43,112 nt of DNA from Gammaproteobacteria bacterium (lineage in GTDB: Bacteria; Pseudomonadota; Gammaproteobacteria; Enterobacterales; Kangiellaceae): NCBI GenBank assembly GCA_013373375.1, contig JABXHY010000018.1, forward strand, positions 1 to 43,112. The letters run 5' to 3'. Made by a program: the position numbers and the translations under genes. The notes under the pieces were generated by a model. The model saw only the letters and a program-made list of their open reading frames with translations. It had not been told where the DNA came from and searched no databases. This document shows, one piece after another, positions 8,367 to 19,489 of this stretch (within the stretch, counting starts at the first letter, position 1; each line of letters starts with the position of its first letter).

Positions 8367-8726
8367 CTAGTTGTGATAAACAGAACCCGTAGAAGAATAA
8401 ATATACTCGCAAGTGCTGCCTTCTTTTTGAATATATAAATAGGATTCGTTGCTTAGTCCTCGAATTTGATCTAAGTGATAATCACGAGTTGTTGTGCAAT
8501 AAAACCGATCGCCTGCAGCATTTCTAGCACTGCAAACTCCGTAAGGTGATGGTTCTCTGCCAACAAATGCACAGGAAATATATTGCGTATTATCTGCGCT
8601 GTTTCGAGCACCGACGAATGAACCATAGGCAGTATCGCCTGCGACGTTAACTTGATAGTGGTTTATAAAACCCGCGAATAAGCTTCCTGAGAATATTAAA
8701 GATAGGGTAAGTACTAATTTTTTCAT
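8367..8726 (-). CDS. Small secreted protein of unknown function
   Basis: A 119-residue protein with a clear signal peptide (residues 1-18, cleavage at LFA-GF). The mature part is rich in Tyr, Ser and aromatic residues, with four cysteines (SCAFVG, GVCSARN, FYCTTT, STCEY) that could form two disulfides, so a small beta-sheet domain is likely. A ribosome binding site (AAAGGAG) precedes the ATG by 9 nt. A terminator follows about 70 bp downstream. I do not recognise a family with a known role; it resembles short periplasmic or secreted 'hypothetical' proteins of marine gammaproteobacteria. Only about 45 bp separate it from the gene at 8773, so the two may be co-transcribed. Confidence 0.7.
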   Translation of the reverse strand: MKKLVLTLSLIFSGSLFAGFINHYQVNVAGDTAYGSFVGARNSADNTQYISCAFVGREPSPYGVCSARNAAGDRFYCTTTRDYHLDQIRGLSNESYLYIQKEGSTCEYIYSSTGSVYHN

Positions 8727-8772
8727 GGTGTTGCTCCTTTACGTTTGCGTTGAAAAATCCATATTATTACGT

Positions 8773-9312
8773 TTAAAATACAACTCCTGGTGGGAGTTCT
8801 ATGTCACCATTGTTGAGTGCCATAATAATTCTATGCAGTTCTCGATCGTGCTCCTGTGGAGACATTTTTGACATTCGTTGTCTTAGCGTGTGAACATCAT
8901 TTTGATCCATCATTCCTGTCGAGAGTACTTCATTTATAAAATTTTTTGCTTGCCGATCATATGTCGCGTACAGTTCTTTTGCCTGTTGATTCCGTGCATT
9001 TGAATCTTTATCACTATCGGATTGATTATCTATTTGATGGATTTGTTGTGAAAAATCAGGCAGGGCAGTAATTTTACTATTGAGTTGAGTTAGCTTTGCT
9101 AACTGATGTTTCATCGAAGACGTTTCAGCCAGTAAATGCCGAAGAGTTAAATGCAGCTGTTCATTAGCAGTCTCCGAGTCGTTAATGTTTTCTACATTAG
9201 CTATTTTTGAGTCACTATTGCCAATATGTGACGATTGATTAGTGTCGTTAAAAACAATTAGATATGTATTGAGTAGAAGCAAAGCAAGGATTAGGTAATC
9301 TTTTATTTTCAT
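8773..9312 (-). CDS. Membrane-anchored coiled-coil protein, unknown function
   Basis: The ATG at 9312 is preferred over the one at 9324, which directly abuts the AAGG sequence. The 179-residue product has one N-terminal transmembrane segment (YLILALLLLNTYLIVF) with a short cytoplasmic start, so the rest is probably periplasmic. Residues about 50-110 form a Gln/Ser-rich coiled coil (LTLRHLLAETSSMKHQLAKL). The C-terminal part is helical and charged (VHTLRQRMSKMSPQEHDREL) and ends in a conserved-looking PPGVVF. The family is not recognised. It precedes the small secreted-protein gene on the same strand, so a shared envelope function is possible. Confidence 0.65.
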   Translation of the reverse strand: MKIKDYLILALLLLNTYLIVFNDTNQSSHIGNSDSKIANVENINDSETANEQLHLTLRHLLAETSSMKHQLAKLTQLNSKITALPDFSQQIHQIDNQSDSDKDSNARNQQAKELYATYDRQAKNFINEVLSTGMMDQNDVHTLRQRMSKMSPQEHDRELHRIIMALNNGDIELPPGVVF

Positions 9313-10048
9313 TGCGTATAACATCCTTGTTGAATTTAGGTCTTAATACTAGCTCTAGTACATTGAGATATACTATTTTTAAAATCGGAATAATGAATAG
9401 GATATGTCTTACAAGGATTGATTTACGTAAGTGATTGACTTGTAAAATCTCAATTGAGCCTTAAGAATAATTTCAGATTGAAATAAGCAAGATTGATAGT
9501 GCTAAATGAAAGCTCTTGGTTATTTAAATATAAATCCAAAATTTATCATTCTCGTTCAACCTCATTACGAATGTATGAAAAGGTATCATTTTAAAATTTT
9601 TGTAGAGATCATTCTTTTCGTTAACTCACTACTAATAAGTGTGCAAGTTATAGTGTTTATGTTGTTAAAGTAAATTTACTTTTAATTTTATTTAAAATGA
9701 TATTTTTTCTTTCAGAAATTAGTCATAGTTGAGTTGCTCAGCGAAGCTAAGAGGGGGCAGTTTGATAATCAATTCCGTTTTTGTATTGTCTAATGACTTA
9801 TTATGGATTTGATAGTACAACGAAGGTCTCACCAAGCGGCACAGAGCCAATCAGCTAATCCTTAGCTTCCAACAATGACTCACCGTAGGTTGATAGCAGG
9901 CACTGTTTGGCAATTATATTGGCTATATTAAGTCCTATATATGATTATTTTATCACCGCCATTTTCTTGTCTATACTTTATTGCAACCGCAATAACAGTT
10001 GTCTTCAGTAGTGCGAGGTCGTCACCAAACTAAGGGTCGTGAGTCAAT
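9313..10048. other. Long AT-rich intergenic region upstream of a diguanylate cyclase
   Basis: About 735 bases without a gene. It contains a perfect 16-bp palindrome, AAAGTAAATTTACTTT, at 9667-9682. From about 9825 on the sequence is more GC-balanced and contains a short hairpin (AGCTAA-TCC-TTAGCT, 9853-9867). This suggests a structured 5' leader for the GGDEF gene at 10049. I could not match it to a known riboswitch class. Confidence 0.5.
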
Positions 10049-11335
10049 ATGGGGAATGGTCCCTTCAAAATTAATCAAATTTCACTTGGGCTAGTTGTTT
10101 TAACCACCATTGCAATTGTCTGGTTTGAGCTAGGAATGAACAATACCTTAGTTATCACTCCTGCTGAATCATTTGATGTATGGGCAACTGGAGATGAGGA
10201 AAATCAAGGTAATTCAAAAGCAGACTACAAGATTGATCGAGCTTTTAACTTGCACTGTTTAATATCAAGCGAGTCAACATTTGATTACCCTTATTGTAAT
10301 TTCTTTTTCGCTTTAACTGATGATGATTCGGGCGTTGACTTATCGAGATTTGAAACACTGGAAATAACAGTGAAGCATAAAAGTAGTCAACCGGATAATT
10401 TAAGATTGTATCTGAATCACTTTTATACTGATAAAAAAAATGGCATATATCCTTATAAGCTAAATTTACATCGATTAAACACAATTGGAAGCAACCAAAC
10501 ATTCAAAATTGATTTGAAGGATTTCAATGTACCTTTTTGGTGGGTTTGCCAAAGTGAAACAGACAATCCTGAAACTGAGCTCACGAATGTTAAACACTTG
10601 TTATTTACTACTGGAGAAAGCCGGGTTGGCAGAGAAATAGATATCCAAGTTAAGAAAATAGAGTTTAAAGGAAAGTGGTTCAAAAAAGGCATACTTTATC
10701 AATCTTTGTTGTATGTCTGGCTAATTTGGATAGTATCACAATTACTATTCAGCTTTTTTAATTTACAGAGAACCAGTGCGCGCCTTCGAAAGCGCTCGAA
10801 AGATTTAGAAAAATCGAATCAAGCGTTAGATCTTAAGAGTAGATTGTTGGAAGAGTTAGCAACCCACGATGAACTAACCGGCCTTTTAAACCGTCATGGG
10901 TTAAAACAAATGCTCGATGAGGTTCTGGCAGATTATAAGAATAGCAATATCCCGTTTTCAATTTTATTAATCGACCTGGATCATTTTAAACAGATCAACG
11001 ACCAACTAGGGCATGATCGAGGAGATGATGTTTTAAAAGGGCTCGGACATATTTTAAATGGACGGTGTCGAACCAGTGATATTCCCGCTCGCTGGGGAGG
11101 CGAAGAGTTTGTTGTCGTTTGCAGGGGAAGTTCAATCAAAGGCGCTGCTATATTAGCCCGGAGTTTGCTCAAAGAAATTAGCCGCACTAATATTATCGAT
11201 GAACGACAAGTAACCTGTAGTATAGGCGTCGCTGCAATGGAAGGTGAAGATGTTGATCAAACCTTTAAACGGGCTGATCAAGCTCTTTATAAAGCAAAGG
11301 AGATGGGACGAAATCGGGTAGTTGAAGCTGAGTAA
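10049..11335 (+). CDS. Membrane diguanylate cyclase (GGDEF) with periplasmic sensor domain
   Basis: It makes the second messenger cyclic di-GMP from two GTP. A transmembrane segment (about 12-28), a periplasmic beta-rich domain (about 30-210, sandwich-like, resembling carbohydrate-binding or CIA30-type folds) and a second membrane segment (about 216-237) are followed by a short coiled-coil linker and a GGDEF domain. The active-site loop is WGGEEF (GGEEF at 350-354), with LIDLDHFKQIND for metal and nucleotide binding. The inhibitory I-site RTSD (341-344) is at the canonical spacing, so product inhibition is expected. No EAL domain is present. The next gene, on the same strand, is a second GGDEF protein. 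The 736-bp upstream region suggests complex regulation. Confidence 0.9.
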   Translation: MGNGPFKINQISLGLVVLTTIAIVWFELGMNNTLVITPAESFDVWATGDEENQGNSKADYKIDRAFNLHCLISSESTFDYPYCNFFFALTDDDSGVDLSRFETLEITVKHKSSQPDNLRLYLNHFYTDKKNGIYPYKLNLHRLNTIGSNQTFKIDLKDFNVPFWWVCQSETDNPETELTNVKHLLFTTGESRVGREIDIQVKKIEFKGKWFKKGILYQSLLYVWLIWIVSQLLFSFFNLQRTSARLRKRSKDLEKSNQALDLKSRLLEELATHDELTGLLNRHGLKQMLDEVLADYKNSNIPFSILLIDLDHFKQINDQLGHDRGDDVLKGLGHILNGRCRTSDIPARWGGEEFVVVCRGSSIKGAAILARSLLKEISRTNIIDERQVTCSIGVAAMEGEDVDQTFKRADQALYKAKEMGRNRVVEAE

Positions 11336-11451
11336 TAGAGCAATCACAAGCTATCACAGCGCAATAATTGCGTAAACTATACAGATTAGATTGAATGCTA
11401 ATTCTGATCTACACTTTGTGTCATGATAATTTTTCGTGCGATGTTCTGAAT

Positions 11452-13590
11452 ATGCGGCTTGCCGTTAAAAAAATACAAACCATCCCAATCATAATATTCC
11501 TTAATCTAATGTTTTCTTTTTCGGTTTATTCTGATAATTCGACCTTGGAAACTATGAAGCAAAGGTTACCAAAAGTTGGGCCAGCAGAAAAACCATCACT
11601 CGCTATTGATATTGCAGAAAAAATAGCCGAGTTGGAACCCATTTCGACTAATGAAATAGACGCCTATATAAAAATAGGTACTGAAGCCGCTGAATCAAGT
11701 GAGAATGCAGAGCTTTATATTTCGACCTTGTATCGGGTAGCAAAGCTGTTTTGGCGAACAGATCGTGATGCTGAGGCTCTTGATTACTATGAGAAAGCGG
11801 CGACTTATGCCAAAGAGATTAATTCAGAACTGTTACCCGAAATTTGGTTTTACACAGGAGTATTATTCTTCGAGAGACAAGAGTTTAATAGCGCTATTTC
11901 ATGGCTTGAGCAGTGCATAGCAAATGCAAAGAAACGTAATTTATTTATTATATTGCCTCGATGTTCTAATTTACTCGCTAATATCCACAATGCACAGGGT
12001 CATCCCACACTGGCTATTCCTTTATTGAAAGTCGCACTTGAACTTGAGGAGTTAGCGGGTAATCAGCGTGGGATAGCTGCAATTGCGAATAATTTAGGTT
12101 TGAGTTATTCGAAAACAGGATTGCCGGATAAGGCAATTGAGTACTACTTAAAGTCTTTGGTAATAGAGGAGCAAATTGGCAACCTTGAAGGAAAAGTTAT
12201 TTCATTGATGAATGTTGCGACTATCTATTTTCATGAATTATTAGATACAGAATCTGCTTTTAATTATTTAGATGAAGCAATTAATCTTGCAGTTGATCAA
12301 AGTATGTATACTGCTCTTCCCATCCTTTTCGTTAATAAAGCGGGTTTTTATTATGATGATGGTCAAGTTGAAGCCAGTAGATTAACTTACATTAAAGCAC
12401 TTGAGTTTTCTAAAAATGTAAATGACATACAGAATAAAGTTCGCGCGCACCTTGGTTTGGGGAATATCTATTTAGCTGAAGAAAAGGTAACGCATGCAGG
12501 GGAACAGTTTCGTTTGGCAAATCAGGGTGCGATTCAAATCAACAGTGATCAGGAAAAAATAATCGCTCAGATAGGATTAGGCGAGTCTCTCGTTTTATCG
12601 GGTAAAGCAAAAGAGGGAATTGACTATTTGAGTTACGCCTTAGAGCTAGCAAAAAAAGAAGGGCTTATAACTCAGCTTGTTCGGGCAACCATTGAGTTAT
12701 CCGATGCTTACGAAGCTCTCGGTGATTATCAAACTGCCTCAAGTTACTTAAGGGAATATATTCTTTATAAAGAACAAGTCAATACCGAACGCAACAAGGA
12801 AGCAATCGCATTATTTAAAACTCGCTATGAAACTGAGAAGAAAGAGGCGGAGATCGCGCTTCTCAAGAAAGAAAATGAACTGAAAGATATAGAGCGTAAA
12901 AAGGATAAGCGAATTCAATTTTGGCTGTACAGCTTTATTGTGATGATAGGTATAAGCGTATTAATTATACTTAATCGTTATTTTGCTCAGCGACGATCGA
13001 AAAGGATTATCAATGAGAAAAACAAAGAACTTACAGACGCTTATGAACAGCTGAAAAAGGTATCATTAACGGATCCTTTGACCAATTTAGCGAATCGACG
13101 TGCTATGAGACAGTATTTGTCTGATGAGTTGGATAGATTTGAGCGTAAGCAGTCTCCGTTTACACTTGTATTAGTCGACATCGACTATTTTAAGAAACTT
13201 AATGATACTTATGGGCATGATGGCGGAGACTTTGTATTAGTTGAAATCAGTAAGCTAATGGCATCTTTAGTTCGTAAGCAAGACAGAGTATGTCGCTGGG
13301 GTGGTGAAGAGTTCTTGCTGTTACTTCCGGAAACTTCTCTAGATGGTGCGAAAGTTCTGGCAGAAAAAATTAGAACGGCCATTATGAGTCAACAACTTGA
13401 ATTTCAAGAAGATGTTATATCTAAGGCAGACTCGAATTATAAGACACAAAAGCATGAACTGAAGGTTACTGTAACAATGGGAATAAGTGAGTTTAATGAT
13501 GGACAAATGACCTTGGAAAAAGCAATAAAGGTAGCGGACACCAAGCTTTACGAAGGAAAAGAACAGGGAAGAAATTGTGTAGTCGGTTAG
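11452..13590 (+). CDS. TPR-repeat diguanylate cyclase (GGDEF)
   Basis: An ATG at 11395 is in frame, but the ATG at 11452 begins a proper signal peptide (MRLAVKKIQTIPIIIFLNLM) and is preferred; neither has a strong ribosome binding site. The product is about 712 residues. It has a periplasmic array of tetratricopeptide repeats (for example GIAAIANNLGLSYSKTGLPD and ALEFSKNVND...AHLGLGNIYLAEE), a charged coiled coil, one transmembrane segment (FWLYSFIVMIGISVLIILN) and a cytoplasmic GGDEF domain. WGGEEF (GGEEF at 617-621) and the I-site RKQD indicate an active, product-inhibited cyclase. TPR arrays usually bind protein or peptide partners, so this senses something different from its upstream neighbour. 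A terminator follows the stop. Confidence 0.9.
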   Translation: MRLAVKKIQTIPIIIFLNLMFSFSVYSDNSTLETMKQRLPKVGPAEKPSLAIDIAEKIAELEPISTNEIDAYIKIGTEAAESSENAELYISTLYRVAKLFWRTDRDAEALDYYEKAATYAKEINSELLPEIWFYTGVLFFERQEFNSAISWLEQCIANAKKRNLFIILPRCSNLLANIHNAQGHPTLAIPLLKVALELEELAGNQRGIAAIANNLGLSYSKTGLPDKAIEYYLKSLVIEEQIGNLEGKVISLMNVATIYFHELLDTESAFNYLDEAINLAVDQSMYTALPILFVNKAGFYYDDGQVEASRLTYIKALEFSKNVNDIQNKVRAHLGLGNIYLAEEKVTHAGEQFRLANQGAIQINSDQEKIIAQIGLGESLVLSGKAKEGIDYLSYALELAKKEGLITQLVRATIELSDAYEALGDYQTASSYLREYILYKEQVNTERNKEAIALFKTRYETEKKEAEIALLKKENELKDIERKKDKRIQFWLYSFIVMIGISVLIILNRYFAQRRSKRIINEKNKELTDAYEQLKKVSLTDPLTNLANRRAMRQYLSDELDRFERKQSPFTLVLVDIDYFKKLNDTYGHDGGDFVLVEISKLMASLVRKQDRVCRWGGEEFLLLLPETSLDGAKVLAEKIRTAIMSQQLEFQEDVISKADSNYKTQKHELKVTVTMGISEFNDGQMTLEKAIKVADTKLYEGKEQGRNCVVG

Positions 13591-13619
13591 CTAAATTAGA
13601 ATATTCAGAACACAAAAAA

Positions 13620-13645
13620 GGCCAGCTAGAAGCTGGCCTTTTTTT
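13620..13645. terminator. Bidirectional rho-independent terminator
   Basis: GGCCAGCT, loop AGA, AGCTGGCC, then seven T; six A precede the stem, so it works on both strands. It lies between the convergent GGDEF and dioxygenase genes. Confidence 0.9.
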
Positions 13646-13661
13646 GACGTAAACGAAATGT

Positions 13662-15536
13662 TTACTGACTAACAGGTGCCCATGGCTTAAACGCATTAAC
13701 TGGGATATTAGGAACCTGTTGTAGCTCTGGTAAGTTATCAACTAACACATCTCGGAAGGTACGAGTTTGAACCAGATTGTAACCAAGCTCTGTGTACACT
13801 TCGGGACGGAAGTCATCGGTATAGAAACGATCGCTTAATAAGCGACGTGACGCCATTAATGTAAATACTTGGAAAGCTGTCTCACCAAAAGCGAAACCAC
13901 CTGGACGTACACCTTCTGCCATCATACCAACCATTAAGTCCATCTTCTCGATGTCACCACCATAGACTTGCTCTAACTTACTGACAGTTTCTAACTGATC
14001 GCTGGTTAGTGTGTCTGTTGGGAATCGTTTAAATAGATCTTCAAAGCTGTCGATAGGCTTCAAACGAATGCCACGTCGAAAATCATTGTAACGAGGTACT
14101 CCACGCTCACGGTCGCGCACGATATCTATGGTTGCGAGATCAAGGTGACCCACGAAAGGAATCGAAATCGACTGCATTTCTTTAGGATAGTTAAATAACG
14201 TTAACGCACCAGGATTAGCAACACCAAAGCTATAAGCGATGTTGTCAAGACCGTATTTCTTTACCACTCGTTTTGCTTTGTGGTCGCGAACTTTTTTCAA
14301 GTTAAGAGATTTTAATTCGCTATTGTCAGCAAGGCTTCTGATAGAGAACTCATCAGGCATTAGCTGGTGCATACGGTATACAGAAACGAACTCTTCGGTT
14401 AATGAGTAAGGAACACCGTAATCATCGGCTTCACCGCCAACGATACCGTTGATAGCTTTGTTACCCATTTTTAAAACATCTAGTTGAGCATCAGTGCCAA
14501 ACAAACTGCCAATAACACCAGCGTATGGAGCTACCTGTCCCAATATGTCTGAAAGAGCACCTTCTCCTAAGCCGTACCAGTTAGAGTACATACCTTGGAT
14601 GAGTACTGGATTATCAAGTAGAGCAGGTGTCCATTCAACGGTATGGATTTTTGCCATTAACGCTGAGTTAATCAAACGAGCTTTATCAAAAAGTTGCTGG
14701 TCGTTTAAGTCAGGATACTGTTGAGCAAGCAGGTCTGCAGTGCGATTGTGTTCGCGAACAAATACGGTGTGCATCAATGACAAACCAACCCACCAGTTGT
14801 TATTAAAGCCTGTTAATGGTTTGCCCATAAACGTTCTGGGTAATTGACCATCGTCAAGTTTAAGCTTGCCGCCGACAAACGTTCGTAAAGAATTTTGAGT
14901 GTCTTGATCACTGCCGTAGATTTGTGAGCCATCCCACCAGTGAGTAACTTTGTTACGATAGGTAACAACTTGATCCAACTCTGGATCGTAAGTGGTGTCT
15001 CTCTGCGTACGACGAATTTTCAAATACTTACCTTTGAAGTCAGGATCGTCTTTGGCAAGAGGAACTTTAATTGGATCGTGCTTATCGTTTTTGCCGTGAT
15101 CGAACCAGTCATGAATCATAAACTGTATCCATGCAGCTGCTAAAACGTTAATGCTCTCCGCTGGAATAAATTCGTCCCGGCTCATCAGAGCTAATGATAC
15201 TTCCCTAGGATTAGGCGATAATATCTCCTCGTCAGACACGTAAGCAGGTAAAGTTGCTGGGTCGATGTTTCGACCAAAGCGTTTATTGACCGATCCCCAG
15301 TCTGGCTGGTTTAAGTTGTTACACGTACCATCTGCCGTTCTGGCGGTTAGTGAGTCATCATTACAAGCAACGACTTCGAACTCTCTTTCAACATCGAATA
15401 AATTCTCGTGAAACAAAATTTCTCGTTCGACGGCTAGTACAATGAGAGCTAGTGATGGTGCAACAATCGGCCATACAACCCATTTGCTTTTAACTGCAAG
15501 CTGAAAATAAGCTTGCAAGGCAGCAAGAATATTCAT
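13662..15536 (-). CDS. Alpha-dioxygenase-like haem peroxidase family protein
   Basis: A member of the animal haem peroxidase/cyclooxygenase superfamily, closest in motifs to fatty-acid alpha-dioxygenases. Those enzymes insert O2 at C2 of fatty acids to give 2-hydroperoxy acids that decay to shortened aldehydes. Residues that fit are a distal histidine in QFMIHDW (His142), HWWDGSQIYGSD (199-210), REHNRTADL (261-269), and VYRMH (386-390). In the last, Tyr387 lies three residues before the proximal His390, the Tyr-x-x-His spacing of plant alpha-DOX. The length (624 aa) matches the family. A hydrophobic segment at 18-36 suggests membrane attachment. The ATG is preceded by GAAGGGG. A 10-bp palindrome lies about 150 bp upstream. 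A linoleate diol synthase-like activity is the alternative. Confidence 0.8.
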   Translation of the reverse strand: MNILAALQAYFQLAVKSKWVVWPIVAPSLALIVLAVEREILFHENLFDVEREFEVVACNDDSLTARTADGTCNNLNQPDWGSVNKRFGRNIDPATLPAYVSDEEILSPNPREVSLALMSRDEFIPAESINVLAAAWIQFMIHDWFDHGKNDKHDPIKVPLAKDDPDFKGKYLKIRRTQRDTTYDPELDQVVTYRNKVTHWWDGSQIYGSDQDTQNSLRTFVGGKLKLDDGQLPRTFMGKPLTGFNNNWWVGLSLMHTVFVREHNRTADLLAQQYPDLNDQQLFDKARLINSALMAKIHTVEWTPALLDNPVLIQGMYSNWYGLGEGALSDILGQVAPYAGVIGSLFGTDAQLDVLKMGNKAINGIVGGEADDYGVPYSLTEEFVSVYRMHQLMPDEFSIRSLADNSELKSLNLKKVRDHKAKRVVKKYGLDNIAYSFGVANPGALTLFNYPKEMQSISIPFVGHLDLATIDIVRDRERGVPRYNDFRRGIRLKPIDSFEDLFKRFPTDTLTSDQLETVSKLEQVYGGDIEKMDLMVGMMAEGVRPGGFAFGETAFQVFTLMASRRLLSDRFYTDDFRPEVYTELGYNLVQTRTFRDVLVDNLPELQQVPNIPVNAFKPWAPVSQ

Positions 15537-16090
15537 AGAAACCCCTTCTGATCCAATTTAACTATTGTTCTCCCTGGGTACGGTGCCCAGCCCGGAATAA
15601 AAGCGCAGAATTATTCCGTCGGAAAACTGTAGCAGAACTTGTCTGACCACACTAGAAAAAATTTTACTTTTTGAGATAATTGTGACCGGTCAGAGCATAT
15701 AAGCCTGTTAGTTAGTAGAATTGGTTTTAAAATAACCAAATAACGTGATTATTTTAATCAGCTAAACTTTCTAAATCTGATAAAAAACTCAATTAAAACA
15801 GGTATCTATAATTAAAAAACTAAAAATTTATTTCTTAATGTCATTTCAAGGTATTTTTTACATTGATTTACTAACATTTTTTACAAAATCATCATGTCAG
15901 TCGGTTTATTTCTGAGTTGTATAGAGAACTATAGGGGTGATTCACAAGCTTTTATTGTTCAATCACATTGGTGAAAAGGGATGATTTGGTAAGCTAAATT
16001 TAAAGTTAAAAAGTCGATAACAGACGATGTTACTGACAAAGTTGGTTTGCTATCATCTTTCGTTTCAATTAACTTTCCCGTGCTGTTTAT
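15537..16090. other. Divergent intergenic region with hairpin near the dioxygenase start
   Basis: About 550 bases between the dioxygenase gene (minus) and the HlyIII gene (plus). Just upstream of the dioxygenase start a GC-rich inverted repeat (CTGGG-TACGGTG-CCCAG, 15575-15591) lies in the probable 5' leader. Further left a palindrome at 15683-15692 is listed separately. The rest is AT-rich without visible genes. Confidence 0.45.
15683..15692. promoter_or_regulatory. Candidate operator TGACCGGTCA
   Basis: A perfect 10-bp palindrome about 150 bp upstream of the alpha-dioxygenase start. A related half site (TGACCACA) lies about 40 bp closer to the gene. TGACC-type palindromes are typical of TetR-family repressors, including regulators of fatty-acid or xenobiotic genes. 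No regulator gene is in the window, so the assignment is inference. Confidence 0.35.
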
Positions 16091-16783
16091 ATGTCAATTA
16101 TCCCGATCCCAGGCTTCAGCGAGCCTTTTAGCGCATTAAGCCATCTCGTAGCGGCTGGTGTGTTTTTGTTGTTTGGCTGCCGTTTAGTAAAGTACACCAA
16201 GCATATGCCGGTTAGAGTTATTACCGTGAGCATTTATGTTTTTAGTGTTGTTTTCTTATTGTCGATGAGTGGTGTTTTCCACTTGCTAGAGCCGGGCAGT
16301 CCGGAAAGAGCAGTATTACAGCGATTGGATCATGCCGGGATATTTGTTTTGATTGCAGGTACTTTCACACCAATCCATGCCATTCTTTTCTCTGGCTTTT
16401 GGAGTTGGGGTTTCCTGTTATTTATCTGGGCAATTGCGATTACTGGATTAACCCTGAAAACAATTTTCTTCAATGAGCTTGCTGAGTGGATTGGGTTAAT
16501 GATTTATATTGGTTTAGGGTGGCTAGGCATTATTTCAGGATTTCTGACTCATCGATTACACGGGTTTAAGGTTATCAAGCCACTGCTGTATGGCGCCTTT
16601 GCCTACACGATTGGTGCTGTTATGGAGTTTATTCGATTTCCAATTATTTTTGATGGTGTGATTGGACCTCACGAGTGCTTTCATATTGCTGTGATTGCAG
16701 GAATCGCGTGGCATTGGCAGTTTATACGAAACTTTTTGAAACAGCCTCATCGGTCAGATGCTGCAATTCAAGAAACGGTTTGA
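16091..16783 (+). CDS. HlyIII/TrhA (PAQR) family membrane protein
   Basis: A 230-residue integral membrane protein with seven hydrophobic segments and the PAQR/HlyIII signature histidines. These are an early SxxxH (SALSHLVAAG), the FHLLEP region, RLDHAGIFVLIAGTFTP, and the C-terminal HECFHIAVIAGIAWHW (His residues that bind a metal in this superfamily). The bacterial members, called hemolysin III or TrhA, influence membrane-lipid homeostasis; direct haemolysin activity is not established for most. The ATG at 16091 has no strong ribosome binding site but begins exactly at the conserved N-terminus. It is divergent from the alpha-dioxygenase gene and convergent with katG. A role in lipid state would fit next to a fatty-acid-oxidising enzyme. 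Confidence 0.85.
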   Translation: MSIIPIPGFSEPFSALSHLVAAGVFLLFGCRLVKYTKHMPVRVITVSIYVFSVVFLLSMSGVFHLLEPGSPERAVLQRLDHAGIFVLIAGTFTPIHAILFSGFWSWGFLLFIWAIAITGLTLKTIFFNELAEWIGLMIYIGLGWLGIISGFLTHRLHGFKVIKPLLYGAFAYTIGAVMEFIRFPIIFDGVIGPHECFHIAVIAGIAWHWQFIRNFLKQPHRSDAAIQETV

Positions 16784-16822
16784 GGTTTATTTTATATAAT
16801 CACTTTGTAAGTTATTTATTGG

Positions 16823-16855
16823 CAATTAAAAGGGCCGTAATGACCCTTTTAATTG
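16823..16855. terminator. Bidirectional terminator between HlyIII gene and katG
   Basis: CAATTAAAAGGG and CCCTTTTAATTG form a perfect 12-bp stem with a 9-nt loop, AT-rich at the base so that both strands carry T-runs. It is 40 bp after the HlyIII-type stop and 29 bp after the katG stop. Confidence 0.8.
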
Positions 16856-16883
16856 AGTATCCAGTTCGAGTCGTGCTGATACT

Positions 16884-19133
<2,250 letters not shown>

Positions 19134-19188
19134 TCAGTTATTTACCATGACAATAAGCTTGTTCAATCAATTTAAACAGCGGCTTTTA

Positions 19189-19211
19189 GCGAATACATTA
19201 TTCGCTTTTTT
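19189..19211 (+). terminator. Orphan plus-strand terminator upstream of katG
   Basis: GCGAATA, loop CAT, TATTCGC followed by six T: a complete intrinsic terminator on the plus strand. However, the flanking gene katG is on the minus strand and no plus-strand gene precedes it. It may end a short RNA initiated just upstream of katG. Confidence 0.6.
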
Positions 19212-19489
19212 AGAATGCTATTGAAAGGTTTTTCAAATATTTTGAATCTGGTTCATATAAACCTCGGGAGGTAATCATTTCAACAATTTAAAGTACAACA
19301 TTAAAGATTAATGATCGAAAGAAAAACAAAAGGACATCTCAAAAAAATATTTGAAGGGGTGGATACTATGTTTTTGGTAAATTAGAATTTTTTGGTAGAT
19401 TAGAAAATGCAGCTTGGCCTTTCTATTGCATGAATCTTCTGGTCTGAAGTGGTCAAGTAAAACTGGCCACGGTTTGAATGGGGACCAAC

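Noticed and set aside
9825-9910. Possible GEMM-type c-di-GMP riboswitch before the GGDEF gene
   Set aside because: Some words resemble GEMM (CACAGAGCCAA, GTAGGT), but the GCAAAGCC-type core and paired P1 are absent, so it is not a match.
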